A stretch of DNA of 64,000 nucleotides from Methylosinus sp. PW1 (GCF_000745215.1 NZ_JQNK01000008.1:372001-436000), one strand, 5' to 3'; numbered from the stretch's first letter, positions 31,476 to 41,866 are shown. A program made the numbers and translations. Notes: generated from the sequence alone by a model not told the origin.

Positions 31476-33299
31476 TCACGCAGTTTGCCGGTCGAGATGC
31501 GATCGCATCACCAGTTCCGAATAGGTTCGTCCTTGGGAAACGAGCTCGTCGTGTGTGCCGCGTTCGACGATCTGGCCCTTCTGCAAGACGATGATTTGAT
31601 CGGCCTGCCGCACCGTCGAGAGGCGGTGGGCGATCGTGATGGTCGTGCGTCCCTGCGATAGTGTCGCGAGGGCGCACGCCATGGCGTGCTCCGTCTTTGC
31701 GTCGAGGGCGCTGGTCGCTTCGTCGAGCAGCAGGATCGGCGGATCGCGAAGAATGACGCGCGCGAGCGCCAGCCTTTGCTTCTCGCCGCCGGAAAAGCGA
31801 TAGCCTCTCTCCCCGACCAGCGTCTCATAACGGTCGGGCAAGGCCATGATCATCTCGTGGATCTGGGCGATGCGCGCGGCCCTCGCGAGCTGATCGTCGG
31901 ACGCCTCCGGGCGGCCGAAGCGCAGATTCTCGGCGACGGTCGCATGGAGCAGATAAGGCTCCTGCGTCACGACGCCGAGCATGTCGGCGAGCGTCTCGAA
32001 ACGAAGCGCGCGAATATCGACGCCGTCGAAGGAGATGACGCCTGCGTCCACGTCATAGAGTCGCGCGAGGAGATAGCCGAGCGTGGTCTTGCCCGAACCG
32101 GTCGCGCCGACAATGGCGAGATGGCCGCCGGTCGGAATGTCGATGGAGACATCGCGCAGAGCGGGAGTCGCGGCGCCCGGATAGAAAAAGGAGACATTCT
32201 CCACCCGCACCGCGCCGCGCATGTCGGCCCGGTCGAGCGCGATCGTGTCGGCGCGTTGCGTGATCTCGACCGGTCTGTCGAGATAAGCGAAGATCCGCGC
32301 GAAGAGCGCGCGGGTCGTTCGCATTTCCCGTCCGATTTCCAGAAGCTGCTCGAGCGGCCACAATAGCTGCTCCTGCAGCGCGATCATGGCGACGAGCGTG
32401 CCGATACTGATCGGCGCGCCGGCCTGCATCAGCAGTCCGCCGACCAGCAGCGTCAGCGCCGGAAGCACGGAGAGCGCGAGGTTGATGAGCGCCCATTGCC
32501 ATTCGCCCGCCGTATGCGCGCGAGCTTCGAGCTTCGCCACCTCTCCGGAAAGGCGCGAGAAGCGATGCGACAAATGCTCGCCGCGATTCATCGTTCTGGC
32601 GAGGATCACGCCGGAGATCGAAAGCGTCTCCTGTATCGCCGACGACATGTCGGCAATGCGCTCCTGCTGCTCGAAAAGCAGCTTTTCGCGCATTTTCGCG
32701 ACGCGATTGCTGATCGCCACCGTTCCGGGAACGATCAGAAATACGAAGAGAGCCAATCGCCATTCGAGCAGCACGATCGCCGCGGCGGTCATGATCACCG
32801 TGGCCGACGCCCGCGCCAGCTCGTTCGCGCTGGTGGTCACGAGCGATTGCAGCCCGGATATGTCGCTGGAGATGCGCGACTGAATTTCCCCTGCGCGCGT
32901 CGCTGTGAAGAAGCCGAGGGACAAGGATTGAAGGTGCGAATAGACCCTCACCCTCAGATCATGCATGATCGCTTGCCCGATCCCGACCGACAATATCACC
33001 TGCGCTGTGCTGAGGCAGGTCGACAGGACAGCGACGAACAGCAGGCCGACCACCAGCGCGACGAGCTGATGCAGATCGGAACTGGGCAGAGCCTCGTCGA
33101 TGATTGCGCGCAGGAGAAAAGGCGATGACATGCCCGTGCATGCGCCGAGGAGCATCAGGAAGGCGACAATTGCGATCTTGGCGCGGTAAGGCCTGAACAG
33201 CTCGAGAACGCGGCGCAGAGACACATGCGTTGCGGCGACTTTCTCGTAATCGCTATCGGCTCTGTCTATCGCAGGCGCGGCAGTCATTCGATTGTCCAT
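31476..33299 (-). CDS. ABC exporter, fused membrane and ATPase domains
   Basis: A 607-residue half-transporter of the type I (MsbA/LmrA-like) exporter class, acting as a dimer in the inner membrane. Six helices in residues 35-330, then the ATPase: Walker A IVGATGSGKTTLGYLLA, Q-loop VTQEPYLLHATV, signature YRFSGGEKQRLALAR (Phe in place of the usual Leu), Walker B PPILLLDEATSALD and the H-loop TITIAHRLSTV. Substrate unknown. It follows the sensor kinase gene by 30 bp, so it is probably co-transcribed with the two-component genes. Confidence 0.9.
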   Translation of the reverse strand: MDNRMTAAPAIDRADSDYEKVAATHVSLRRVLELFRPYRAKIAIVAFLMLLGACTGMSSPFLLRAIIDEALPSSDLHQLVALVVGLLFVAVLSTCLSTAQVILSVGIGQAIMHDLRVRVYSHLQSLSLGFFTATRAGEIQSRISSDISGLQSLVTTSANELARASATVIMTAAAIVLLEWRLALFVFLIVPGTVAISNRVAKMREKLLFEQQERIADMSSAIQETLSISGVILARTMNRGEHLSHRFSRLSGEVAKLEARAHTAGEWQWALINLALSVLPALTLLVGGLLMQAGAPISIGTLVAMIALQEQLLWPLEQLLEIGREMRTTRALFARIFAYLDRPVEITQRADTIALDRADMRGAVRVENVSFFYPGAATPALRDVSIDIPTGGHLAIVGATGSGKTTLGYLLARLYDVDAGVISFDGVDIRALRFETLADMLGVVTQEPYLLHATVAENLRFGRPEASDDQLARAARIAQIHEMIMALPDRYETLVGERGYRFSGGEKQRLALARVILRDPPILLLDEATSALDAKTEHAMACALATLSQGRTTITIAHRLSTVRQADQIIVLQKGQIVERGTHDELVSQGRTYSELVMRSHLDRQTA

Positions 33300-33329
33300 G
33301 GTCGTTCGATCAGTTTCGTGGCGGCGCCC

Positions 33330-34427
33330 TCATTCGGCTGGCGCGTCGCCGCCGATGCGATCGCGCGTTCGGGCGAGCGGCAGAATAATCTCGAAGATCG
33401 CGCCGCCGGCCGCGGAGGTTCTGTATTGCGCGCGGCCGTGATGCGCCTCGGCTATGGCGCGCACCACGGAGAGGCCGAGGCCCGCGCCGCCGTGGCGGCG
33501 CGAGCGCGAGGCTTCCGCCCGGCTGAATGTATCGAAGGCATGGGGCGCGAAGTCGGGAGCGAGGCCCGGCCCCTGGTCCTCGACGGCAATCATGAGCTCA
33601 TTCTGTTCGATCCGGGTCGAAACGCGCAAGAGCCCTGGCGTCGCATAGCGTTTTGCATTCTCGAGAAGGGCGAGCAGCGCCTGCCGCAATCGAACCCCGT
33701 CGCAAGCCAGAATGACGCGGCGAGCGTCGATCTCGATCGTGAAGCCGGCCTCGACGAGAGCGGGCCGCATCGCCTCGACGGCCTGCCGAATCTCCCGCTC
33801 GAGATCGGTCGGCTCGAAGCGCATCTCCAGCCGGCGGCTTTCCGACAGAGTGACGATGCGCAGATCGTCGACGAGGCGCGACAAGCCTTCCACTTGCGAC
33901 AGGAGATTTTGGAACAATTCGTCGCTCGGCGCGAACACGCCGTCTGCGAGACCGTGCAGCCGGCCCCGCAATATCGTCAATGGCGTGCGGAGCTCATGCG
34001 CGATGGCCGCGTTCCAGGAGGCCATCGCCGCGACGCTGTCCTCGAGGCGTTGCGCCATCGCATTGAAGTCGTCCACGAGTCGAGCCGTTTCGCCGAGCGA
34101 TCTGTCGTCGGGCGAGGCCCGCGCCGTAAGATCGCCAGCGGCGATCCTGCGCGCGCCTTCGGCCAGCGAGTTGAGAGGCACGAGAATCCGCTTCGTCAAG
34201 CGAAGCGCAGCGAAGATCGCGATGACGAGAGCGACGAGCAGCAGGACCGCGTTCAGCACGAAGTCCGGCGCCTCGGGAAGCAGCGGCGGCGGGCCGGGCG
34301 GCGGCGGGTAGTAGGTCAGATAGATGCCGTAGAAGGTGAAGGAGCCGACGAAAACGATCATCACGGCGACGGCGACGACCGCGCTCATCGACAGCGTGAT
34401 CTGTCGGCTCAAACGATGGAGGCTCAT
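33330..34427 (-). CDS. Sensor histidine kinase with short proline-rich periplasmic loop
   Basis: A 365-residue BaeS-like kinase. Two membrane helices (about 11-38 and 57-77) enclose only about 18 periplasmic residues, largely YYPPPPGPPPLLPEAP, so sensing is likely in or at the membrane. Then HAMP, H-box AAIAHELRTPLTIL (His144), N-box LLENAKRYATP, G-boxes VEDQGPGL and GAGLGLSVVRAI. The gene overlaps the response regulator by ATGA and lies in an operon with the ABC exporter, divergent from an RND efflux pair that it probably controls. Confidence 0.9.
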   Translation of the reverse strand: MSLHRLSRQITLSMSAVVAVAVMIVFVGSFTFYGIYLTYYPPPPGPPPLLPEAPDFVLNAVLLLVALVIAIFAALRLTKRILVPLNSLAEGARRIAAGDLTARASPDDRSLGETARLVDDFNAMAQRLEDSVAAMASWNAAIAHELRTPLTILRGRLHGLADGVFAPSDELFQNLLSQVEGLSRLVDDLRIVTLSESRRLEMRFEPTDLEREIRQAVEAMRPALVEAGFTIEIDARRVILACDGVRLRQALLALLENAKRYATPGLLRVSTRIEQNELMIAVEDQGPGLAPDFAPHAFDTFSRAEASRSRRHGGAGLGLSVVRAIAEAHHGRAQYRTSAAGGAIFEIILPLARTRDRIGGDAPAE

Positions 34428-35110
34428 GGCGTCGTCAGCCGATAGCCGACGCCGCGCACGACATTCATCAGGCCGGTCGCGCCGCCTTCGTCGAGCTTGC
34501 GGCGCAGATTGCTCATGTGACTGTCGACGGTCCGCTCGAGCGCGTCGCCGCCGGGCAGGCAGGCGTCGACCAGCTCGCCGCGGCTGAACGCGCGCGAGGG
34601 CGATTTCGCCATATGGGCGAGGAGGCGGAATTCCGTCAGCGTCAAGGGCAGCGTCGCAGTGGCGTCGCCGTCTCGCACCCTGGCGAGAAAGCTTTGAAGA
34701 TCGATCTCGAGCTTGCCGATGCGCAAGACGGGGATGTCGGCGCGGGCATTGGTTCGCCGCAGAACCGCTTTCACGCGTGCGACGATTTCCGCCGGATTGA
34801 ACGGCTTCACCACATAATCGTCGGCGCCGAGACGCAATCCCTGAAGGCGCTCTATGTCCTCGTCGAGCGCGGTGATCATGATGACCGGCGTGTCGCCGCG
34901 CCGCCGCAGCTCGGCCAGAGTCTCCCAGCCGTCGACATTCGGCATGTTCACATCCAGCAAGACGATGTCCGGCTTCAGAATCGCATGTTGATCGAGCGCG
35001 ATCCGGCCATCCGCAGCGCTCACGGTTCGCAGCCCTTCCCGCGCCAGATAGGCATCCAGAATCGCAGTGATTTCCGGTTCGTCGTCGGCGATGAGAACGA
35101 GCTCGTTCAT
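34424..35110 (-). CDS. OmpR-family response regulator
   Basis: A 228-residue regulator. Receiver domain LVLIADDEPEITAILDAYL with phospho-acceptor Asp53 in DIVLLDVNMPNVDG and Lys in DDYVVKPFNPAE; C-terminal winged helix (LTLTEFRLLAHMAKSPSRAFSRGELVDACL, RTVDSHMSNLRRKL, GVGYRL). ATG 35110 gives the normal N-terminus. BaeR-like. It is divergent from the RND operon, with a 247-bp intergenic region where its sites would lie. Confidence 0.92.
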   Translation of the reverse strand: MNELVLIADDEPEITAILDAYLAREGLRTVSAADGRIALDQHAILKPDIVLLDVNMPNVDGWETLAELRRRGDTPVIMITALDEDIERLQGLRLGADDYVVKPFNPAEIVARVKAVLRRTNARADIPVLRIGKLEIDLQSFLARVRDGDATATLPLTLTEFRLLAHMAKSPSRAFSRGELVDACLPGGDALERTVDSHMSNLRRKLDEGGATGLMNVVRGVGYRLTTP

Positions 35111-35357
35111 CGTCGAACGCTCGCGGGCGTGCTGAATGGGCTCATCGGTCCTCGCAGGTGGGACGGCGCCTTCGCGCGCTCTGACCACCCCGACATATGG
35201 CCGAAATTCCGGCCGCTGCAAACGGCCCCCGACGCCTCGAGAGCGCGAACATCCGCGGTCTCCATCAAATCTCCATCAAATCTGCACGATTCTCGAACGG
35301 CGACGGCGTAGGTCACGATCGAACCCGAAACCTCGGCAATATTCTCGAAAGCGCGCC

Positions 35358-36551
35358 ATGAATTTTCGCCCGACGATCGCCGCCTTCACCGCCGCCGCCG
35401 CGCTCGCCGGATGCGACTTCATGTCGAGCGACCGAAGCAAGGCGTCATCTGTGCGGCCAGAGGTGGGCGTGGTCACCTTGCATCCACGAAATGTCGCCAT
35501 CGCTTCCGAGCTGCCCGGCCGCATCGTCGCTTCGCTGGTGGCGGAAGTCCGGCCGCAGGTCGCGGGGATCATTCAGAAGCGCCTGTTCCAGGAAGGCGGC
35601 GAGGTCGCCGAGGGCGCGCCGCTCTATCAGATCGATCCCGCCCCCTATCGAGCCGCGCACGACAGCGCCGTCGCCGCGTTGCAAAAGGCCGAGGCCGCCG
35701 TGCCCAGCGCTCGAGCCAAGGTCGAGCGCTATCAGGGGCTGATCAAAAAGAACGCCGTCAGCACGCAGGATCTCGAGGAGGCCGTCGCCGCTCTGGCCCA
35801 GGCGCGCGCCGAGGTGGCGACGGCTCAGGCGAATGTCGCCAGCGCGAAGATCAATCTCGACTATACGACGATCAAGGCGCCGATCGGCGGCCGCACCGAC
35901 AAATCCTCGCTGACGCAAGGCGCGCTGGTGACGGCCGGTCAGGCCGACACGCTCACCACCATCCGCACGCTCGATCCGATCTATGTCGACCTCACCCGAT
36001 CGAGCGCCGCCTTGCTCGAGCTGAGACGGGCCATCGACGAGGGCCACATCCGATCGTCGGAGCGCAAAGTCGATGTGAAGCTGAAGCTCGAAAATGGCTG
36101 GGTCTATCCCATGACCGGACGGCTCGAATTCACCGAGGCCAAAGTCAGCCAGACGACCGGAACGGCGACACTGCGGGTGGTCTTCCCCAATCCGTCGCGA
36201 CTGCTTCTGCCGGGAATGTACGCCCGGGCGACCGTCGAGGAAGGCGCCGCGTATGGTGCGTTCCTCGTCCCTCAGCGCGCAGTCGCCCGCAATGTCAGGG
36301 GGCAGGCGACGGCGCTGGTGCTCGGCAAGGACGACAAGATCGAGGAGCGCGTGCTCTCCATCGGCAGGACGGTCGGCAATAATTGGTTGGTCACGGCGGG
36401 GCTCGGCGACGGCGACCGCGTGGTCGTCGAAGGCCTGCAGCTCGTACGCGCCGGGCAGCAGGCGACAGGCGTGGAGGTCGTGATCGACGACGCCACCGGC
36501 GAGCTGCGCGAGCGTGAGCCGACGACGACGAAAATCCAGGCGAAAGGCTGA
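35358..36551 (+). CDS. RND efflux periplasmic adaptor (AcrA/MexA-like lipoprotein)
   Basis: A 397-residue membrane-fusion protein linking an RND pump to an outer-membrane channel. Lipobox AALAGCDF with Cys19. Lipoyl half-motifs SELPGRIVASLVAEVRPQVAGII and KINLDYTTIKAPIGGRTDKS flank a coiled-coil hairpin (residues about 95-160); the barrel domain ends TLRVVFPNPSRLLLPGMYARATVEE. It is six bases upstream of the pump gene and divergent from the two-component operon. No outer-membrane channel gene follows. Confidence 0.92.
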   Translation: MNFRPTIAAFTAAAALAGCDFMSSDRSKASSVRPEVGVVTLHPRNVAIASELPGRIVASLVAEVRPQVAGIIQKRLFQEGGEVAEGAPLYQIDPAPYRAAHDSAVAALQKAEAAVPSARAKVERYQGLIKKNAVSTQDLEEAVAALAQARAEVATAQANVASAKINLDYTTIKAPIGGRTDKSSLTQGALVTAGQADTLTTIRTLDPIYVDLTRSSAALLELRRAIDEGHIRSSERKVDVKLKLENGWVYPMTGRLEFTEAKVSQTTGTATLRVVFPNPSRLLLPGMYARATVEEGAAYGAFLVPQRAVARNVRGQATALVLGKDDKIEERVLSIGRTVGNNWLVTAGLGDGDRVVVEGLQLVRAGQQATGVEVVIDDATGELREREPTTTKIQAKG

Positions 36552-36556
36552 CGCGC

Positions 36557-39500
36557 GTGATCTCCACATTTTTTATCGTCCGTCCGATCTTCGCCTGCGT
36601 GATCGCGATCGTCGTCATGCTCGGCGGCCTGCTGGCGCTCATCGGCCTGCCAGTCTCGCAATATCCGGAGATCGCGCCGCCGACGATCCAGATCACCGCC
36701 ACCTATCCCGGCGCCGATGCGCAGACGGTCGAGAATTCGGTCACCAAGATCATCGAGCAGGGCATGACCGGCCTCGACCATCTCGACTACATGACCTCGA
36801 CGTCGACATCGACCGGCCAGGCCGACATCACCCTCACCTTCACCAACGCCGCCAATCCGGATGTGGCGCAAATGCAGGTGCAGAACAAGCTGCAGCTCGT
36901 CACAGCGCTGCTGCCGACCACGGTCCAGTCCAATGGCCTCACCGTCACCAAATCGTCGAGCGCCTTTCTGATGGTCGTCGGCTTCGTCTCGACCGACGGC
37001 AAGATGACCGGCACGGATCTGTCGGATTACGTCAAGAGCGCGCTCAATGACACGCTGAAACGGGTCGAAGGCGTCGGCAACACGCAGCTCTTCGGCGCCG
37101 GTTATGCGATGCGCATTTGGCTCGATCCGGACAGGCTCGCCGGATATGCGCTGAACCCGAGCGATGTCGCGAGCGCGATTCAGGCGCAGAACGCGCAAGT
37201 GTCGGCAGGACAGCTCGGCGGTCTGCCGGCGCGCAGAGGGCAGTAGCTCAACGCCACCGTCACCGCGCAGAGCCGCCTGCAGACGCCGGAGCAGTTCCGC
37301 GACGTTATCGTGAAAAGCGCTGCCGATGGATCGCTGGTTCGCATCGGCGATGTCGCGACCGTCGAGCTCGGCGCCGAGGATTATGTCAGCGCCTCCACCT
37401 ACAATGGCGCGTCGGCGACCGGCCTCGCCATTAATCTGGCGACGGGCGCGAATGCGGTCCGCACGGCCGCGGCGATCAAGGCGGCGATCGATCGGCTCGC
37501 GCCGACTTTCCCCGAAGGCGTGAAGGTCGTCTATCCCTACGACACGACGCCTTTCGTCAAAATCTCGATCGAGCAGGTGACGCACACGCTGATCGAGGCG
37601 ATCGCACTCGTCTTTCTCGTCATGCTGGCCTTTTTGCACAATATTCGCGCCACGCTCATTCCGACGCTCGCCGTGCCGGTGGTGCTGCTCGGAACTTTCG
37701 GCGTTCTGGCGGTCGCGGGATATTCGATCAACACGCTCACCATGTTCGCTATGGTGCTGGCGATCGGACTCCTGGTCGACGACGCCATCGTCGTGGTCGA
37801 GAATGTCGAGCGCATCATGCATGAGGAAGGCCTGTCGCCGCGCGAGGCGACGGTCAAATCCATGAGCGAGATCACCGGCGCGCTCGTCGGCATTACGACG
37901 GTCTTGTCCGCGGTCTTCGTGCCGATGGCGTTCTTCGGCGGCTCGGTCGGCGTCATCTATCGCCAGTTCTCTGTCACAATCGTTTCGGCCATGACGCTGT
38001 CGGTCGGCGTCGCGCTGATCCTGACGCCGGCGCTCTGCGCGGCGCTTCTGCGTCCGCCGAAGCCGGGCGCGGAGAAGGCCGGCTTGTTCCGCTGGTTCGA
38101 TCGCAACATGGAACGCGGCGCCGACGCCTATCGAGACGGCGCGGCCGCTGTTCTGCGGCGCCCGAGAGGTGGATTTGCCGCTCTCGCCGTGATGACGATC
38201 GCGGTCGCCGCGCTGTTCACGCGCTTGCCGAGCTCGTTTCTGCCGCAGGAGGATCAGGGCTATCTGATGGTCAGCGTGCAGCTGCCTGTCGGCGCGACCA
38301 GCGACCGCACGGAACGTGCGCTCGATCGCGTGACTCGCTATTTCCTCGATCAGGAGAGCAAGGCCGTCGATGGCGTCATGACAGTGAGGGGCTTCGCCTT
38401 CAGCGGCCTCGGCCAGAATGTCGGCATGGCGTTCGTCGGCTTGCGCGACTTTTCGGAACGCAAGGCGTCCGACCTGTCGGCGACCGCGGTGACGGAGCGC
38501 GCGACGGCCGCGCTCACCGGCATTCGCGACGCGCAGGTCTTCGTGCTGGCGCCCCCGGCGATCGAGGGATTGGGCACGAGCAGCGGCTTCGATTTCTATC
38601 TCGAAGATATGACCGGCGCCGGCCACGAAAAGCTCTTGGCCGCGCGAGACCATTTGCTCGCAGACGCCGCGCGAAGCAGGCTCTTGAACGGCGTGCGGCC
38701 GAACGGCCAGGACGACACGCCGCAATTTGCGATCGATGTCTATCAGGAAAAAGCGAGCGCTCTCGGGATCGATCTCGCGACCGTCAACGCCACTTTGTCG
38801 ACGGCCTGGGGCGGCGCCTATGTGAACGACTTCATCGATCGTGGCCGCGTCAAGAAGGTCTATTTGCAATCGGCGGCCGATTTTCGAATGCAGCCCGACG
38901 ATCTCGACCGCTGGCATGTCCGGGCTGCTTCGGGCGAGATGGCGCCTTTCTCGTCCTTCGCGTCCGGCCGCTGGACGTTCGGCTCGCCCCGCCTCGAACG
39001 TTACAACGGATCGCCCGCCGTTCAGATCCAGGGCGAGGCCGGAAGCGGCGCCAGCTCCGGCGACGCGATGACGGAGATCGATCGTCTCGTCGCCGGCTTG
39101 CCGCCCGGATTTTCCCATGAGTGGACCAGCCTGTCGCGGCAGGAGCGGCTCTCGGGCAATCAGGCCGCTGCACTCTATGCGATCTCCGTCCTCGTCGTTT
39201 TCCTATGCCTTGCCGCGCTCTATGAGAGCTTGACGGTCCCTCTCGCCGTCATGCTGTGCGCGCCGATCGGCGTGCTCGGCGCGCTCGGCGCGGCGCTGAT
39301 GTTCGGACAGGCCAATGACGTCTATTTCAAGGTCGGCCTGCTGACGACGATCGGGCTCGTCGCCAAGAACGCAATCTTGATCGTCGAATTCGCGCTCGAC
39401 CACCAAAGGGCGGGAATGGATGTGATCGAGGCGACGCTGCTCGCGGCGCGCCAGCGGCTGCGCCCGATCGTCATGACCTCCTTCGCCTTCATCCTCGGAG

Positions 39501-39697
39501 TCGCGCCGCTCGCTTTCGCTAGCGGCGCCGGATCGGCCGCGCAAAACGCGATCGGCGTCGGCGTCATGGGCGGCATGATCGCGGCGACGGCCCTCGCCAT
39601 CTTCTTCGTTCCCCTGCTGTTCGTCGCCACCCTGTCGTTGTCACGCCCCGCCAAACAAGAGCTGACGTTATCGAGCCAGCCATACGATTGGCGTTGA
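36557..39697 (+). pseudogene. AcrB-like RND multidrug pump split by an in-frame amber codon
   Basis: The full frame is 1047 codons, normal for an HAE1 pump: MISTFFIVRPIFACVIAIVVML, LPVSQYPEIAPPTIQITATYPGA, then the amber TAG at 37244-37246, then [38 protein letters not shown] and [16 protein letters not shown]. The frame is the same on both sides. Homologues read GQQLNAT where this reads GQ-stop-LNAT, so a single CAG-to-TAG change explains it. The first 229 codons would give a useless stub; a GTG at 37310 cannot make a working pump without helix 1. Could be a recent mutation or a base-call error. Confidence 0.9.
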
Positions 39698-39837
39698 TCG
39701 TGTTTCAAAGATTGTTTCGGGAGCAATTATCATGGAAAGGCGAATAACTCTCACTGACATAGACCGCCCTGGAGAGGCGCTCGAAGTCGATATCATCGCT
39801 GCCGACGAGACGTCGCAGGGCTCCGAATCCGGGTTAA

Positions 39838-40510
39838 CGGGGTGAGGCTCCCAAGGCTATGGCGAGATAATCCTCGCGCCAGCTGGCGATTTTTCTGCGC
39901 TTGATGCTGGTGCGTGTGGGCTTTGTGGCCTTTCGTTGCGGTTTCATGGGCTTGTTCTCGGGCTCTGGCGCCGTGCGGATCATATTGACGGCGAAATGCC
40001 TGACGACGGCCATGTTCCGCGCGCCGTGGCTCTTGCGCAGGCGCGATTGGTCCTCGGCGAAGACGACGTCGAGAACCCAATGCAGCTGGTTTTCGATGCC
40101 CCAGTGGCCGCGCACGGCCTCTGCCGCCCGCTTCGCCGCGAGCCGGGCCGAGGAGATGTAATAGCGCGTCTCGAAGCGGCCGCGGTCGGCAAGCTCGGCC
40201 AGCGATTTGACGCGGATGATCGTCGCGGCGTTCGGCAGGCGCAGCGCGCCTGGAAAGCGTCGCTCGCCCCGTTCAGCCAGTCGACCTCGGCGATGACGCC
40301 GATGGCGTCGAAATGATCGCAATCGGCCATGGAGGCGCAGACGACGAGCAGCAGCGCCTCGCGCAATGGATGCGCGACGCGCCAGGGCTCGCGCGGGTCG
40401 TCGATGATCGAGAAATAGTTCCGCGGCGGCGACCGCGGGCGTCGTTCCGGCGCGGGAGCTGCATGACTCGGCAGGTGGTGAGCCATGTCACATTCGACGT
40501 AGCGAGCATT
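39838..40510 (-). pseudogene. ISAs1-family transposase remnant with internal deletion
   Basis: Minus strand: an N-terminal part FSIIDDPREPWRVAHPLREALLLVVCASMADCDHFDAIGV (about 40275-40430) and, in another frame, a C-terminal part RGRFETRYYISSARLAAKRAAEAVRGHWGIENQLHWVLDVVFAEDQSR (about 39940-40180), ending KIASWREDYLA. These are the two ends of an ISAs1 (H-repeat) transposase; roughly the middle half is missing. It follows the RND pump gene. Confidence 0.8.
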
Positions 40511-40706
40511 ACTCGGGCAAACCATGTCGTGTCGCGGAAATCGGGCCGCGATGATCGCGCCGCTGCGTCTCACATGTGTACGGCTTGGAGATTCACGAGC
40601 CGTTCATCTGCGGAGCGCGATGCTGGCTCATATCGTCGCCGGGTCGAGCAAGTCCGCACGATGGAGTAGCGAGAATCGCGTGACCGTAACGCTGGGGAGA
40701 ATGTTC

Positions 40707-41108
40707 ATGGACAAGAAGACCGTCGGGCTGGTCGGCGTAATTTCGGCGTTGCCGCTCGCTGCGGCGCCCGCTGCCGACGCGAGAACACTCGAGCAAGTGA
40801 TGTCACCCCGTTCCTATGCGGAGCTTCTGCAACCGATCCCGAATGCTGCGGCGCTCCTGCAGGAGGCCGAGGCGCGGAAGGCGACACAATCCGAGCCGCG
40901 CATCCAGATGGCGCAATATTATGGCAATCCTTACTACGACGGTCACGGCTACACCTACTATCCGTACCGACGGTGGCGCCATCATCATCATCACCACCAC
41001 CACCACCACCATCATCATGGCTGGGGTTGGGGCGGCTGGGGCTACTACGGCCCGCCGCGCTATCACCACCACCATCATCACCACCACTGGAATGATGGGC
41101 GCTGGTAA
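40707..41108 (+). CDS. Exported polyhistidine protein
   Basis: A 133-residue protein with a Sec signal (MDKKTVGLVGVISALPLAAAPAADA). After an ordinary middle (MSPRSYAELLQPIPNAAALLQEAEARK) comes an aromatic stretch (YYGNPYYDGHGYTYYPYRRW), then 13 consecutive His, GWGWGGWGYYGPPRY, then 8 consecutive His and WNDGRW. The His runs mix CAT and CAC codons, so protein sequence rather than pure slippage seems selected. A periplasmic buffer for Ni, Cu, Zn or Co is plausible. ATG 40707 has GGGGAGA 7-13 bases upstream. It faces away from the metal ATPase cluster. Confidence 0.8.
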   Translation: MDKKTVGLVGVISALPLAAAPAADARTLEQVMSPRSYAELLQPIPNAAALLQEAEARKATQSEPRIQMAQYYGNPYYDGHGYTYYPYRRWRHHHHHHHHHHHHHGWGWGGWGYYGPPRYHHHHHHHHWNDGRW

Positions 41109-41125
41109 GAACACAAGCCGCACCG

Positions 41126-41866
41126 TCATTCACGACGCGGCTTTTTCTGCTTCTCCTCGGCCGAACGCGCCGCGCCATGCATATGGCGATAGGTGCCGTC
41201 GAAAACCGTGTCGCTCGTCGATAGCCATTGCGAGTCGACGCCGAGCGTCTCTCGGCTCGCATGGATGCGTCGCGATTGCAATTCACGTTCGGCCGCCTCG
41301 TCGAAGCTCATCGGCTCGAGCTCTATATCGCTTTCCGCCGGAATCATGGTGAACTGAGCCATCGGCGCGCCAGTTCGGAAGATATGCGTTTGTCCTTCCA
41401 TCGGCGATTTGAAGACGAGAAAATAGATCATCGGCCACCATTCCCGGATGATGGCCGGCACTGCGATCGGCGCGGCGCCGGCGCTGTCGGTATAAAAGCT
41501 CGGATGAGTCTCGACCTTGATCGCATAGCCGGGCTCGGGCTTGAGATCGAGCAGGAGCTGGTAGGTGTAGAAGCTGCCCCCAAAATCGCGAAAGGGCGGC
41601 CAGCTGCGGCCGGGACTCGGCGGAGCGCCGAAGTCGCCATCGAGCATCAGCCGGCCGTCCTTCTTCGAGACGCGCAGCTCGTTCTCGTAGGGGTAGAAAA
41701 TTTCGACGCCATATTTGGCGTATTCAGAAAATGGCACGCAGTGCCAAGCGTGCTCATGCGAGCCATCCGTGCGCTTCTCCGGCTGCCCCGCCCAGCCGGG
41801 GATTTCCATGCGCGTGCGGCGGGGCGCGAGATCGTCGCCGCTCATCCGGAACTTGATTTTTTTCAT
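41126..41866 (-). CDS. Hypothetical protein, 246 residues
   Basis: Family not recognised with certainty. A soluble protein without signal peptide, rich in Trp, Pro and aromatic residues: MEIPGWAGQPEKRTDGSHEHAWHC, GVEIFYPYENELRVSKKDGRL, TYQLLLDLKPEPGYAIKVETHPSFYTD, IIREWWPMIYFLVFKSP. The even spread of motifs suggests one folded domain, perhaps of a DUF conserved in proteobacteria. It is the last gene of the leftward metal cluster, 135 bp after the ATPase fusion; whether it is in the same transcript is unclear. Confidence 0.65.
   Translation of the reverse strand: MKKIKFRMSGDDLAPRRTRMEIPGWAGQPEKRTDGSHEHAWHCVPFSEYAKYGVEIFYPYENELRVSKKDGRLMLDGDFGAPPSPGRSWPPFRDFGGSFYTYQLLLDLKPEPGYAIKVETHPSFYTDSAGAAPIAVPAIIREWWPMIYFLVFKSPMEGQTHIFRTGAPMAQFTMIPAESDIELEPMSFDEAAERELQSRRIHASRETLGVDSQWLSTSDTVFDGTYRHMHGAARSAEEKQKKPRRE

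Noticed and set aside
36272-39118. A 948-codon open frame antisense to the RND pump gene
   Set aside because: Arg/Asp/His-rich composition with no recognisable domain, lying opposite a clearly conserved RND frame; an antisense shadow.
37310-39697. Reading the second part of the RND pump as an independent gene
   Set aside because: It lacks the first membrane helix and half of the first porter domain; same frame as the upstream part, separated only by one stop codon, so it is a broken gene.
40981-41090. CAT/CAC repeats as a CRISPR or regulatory repeat array
   Set aside because: They are two in-frame histidine codon runs inside a secreted-protein gene, without spacers.
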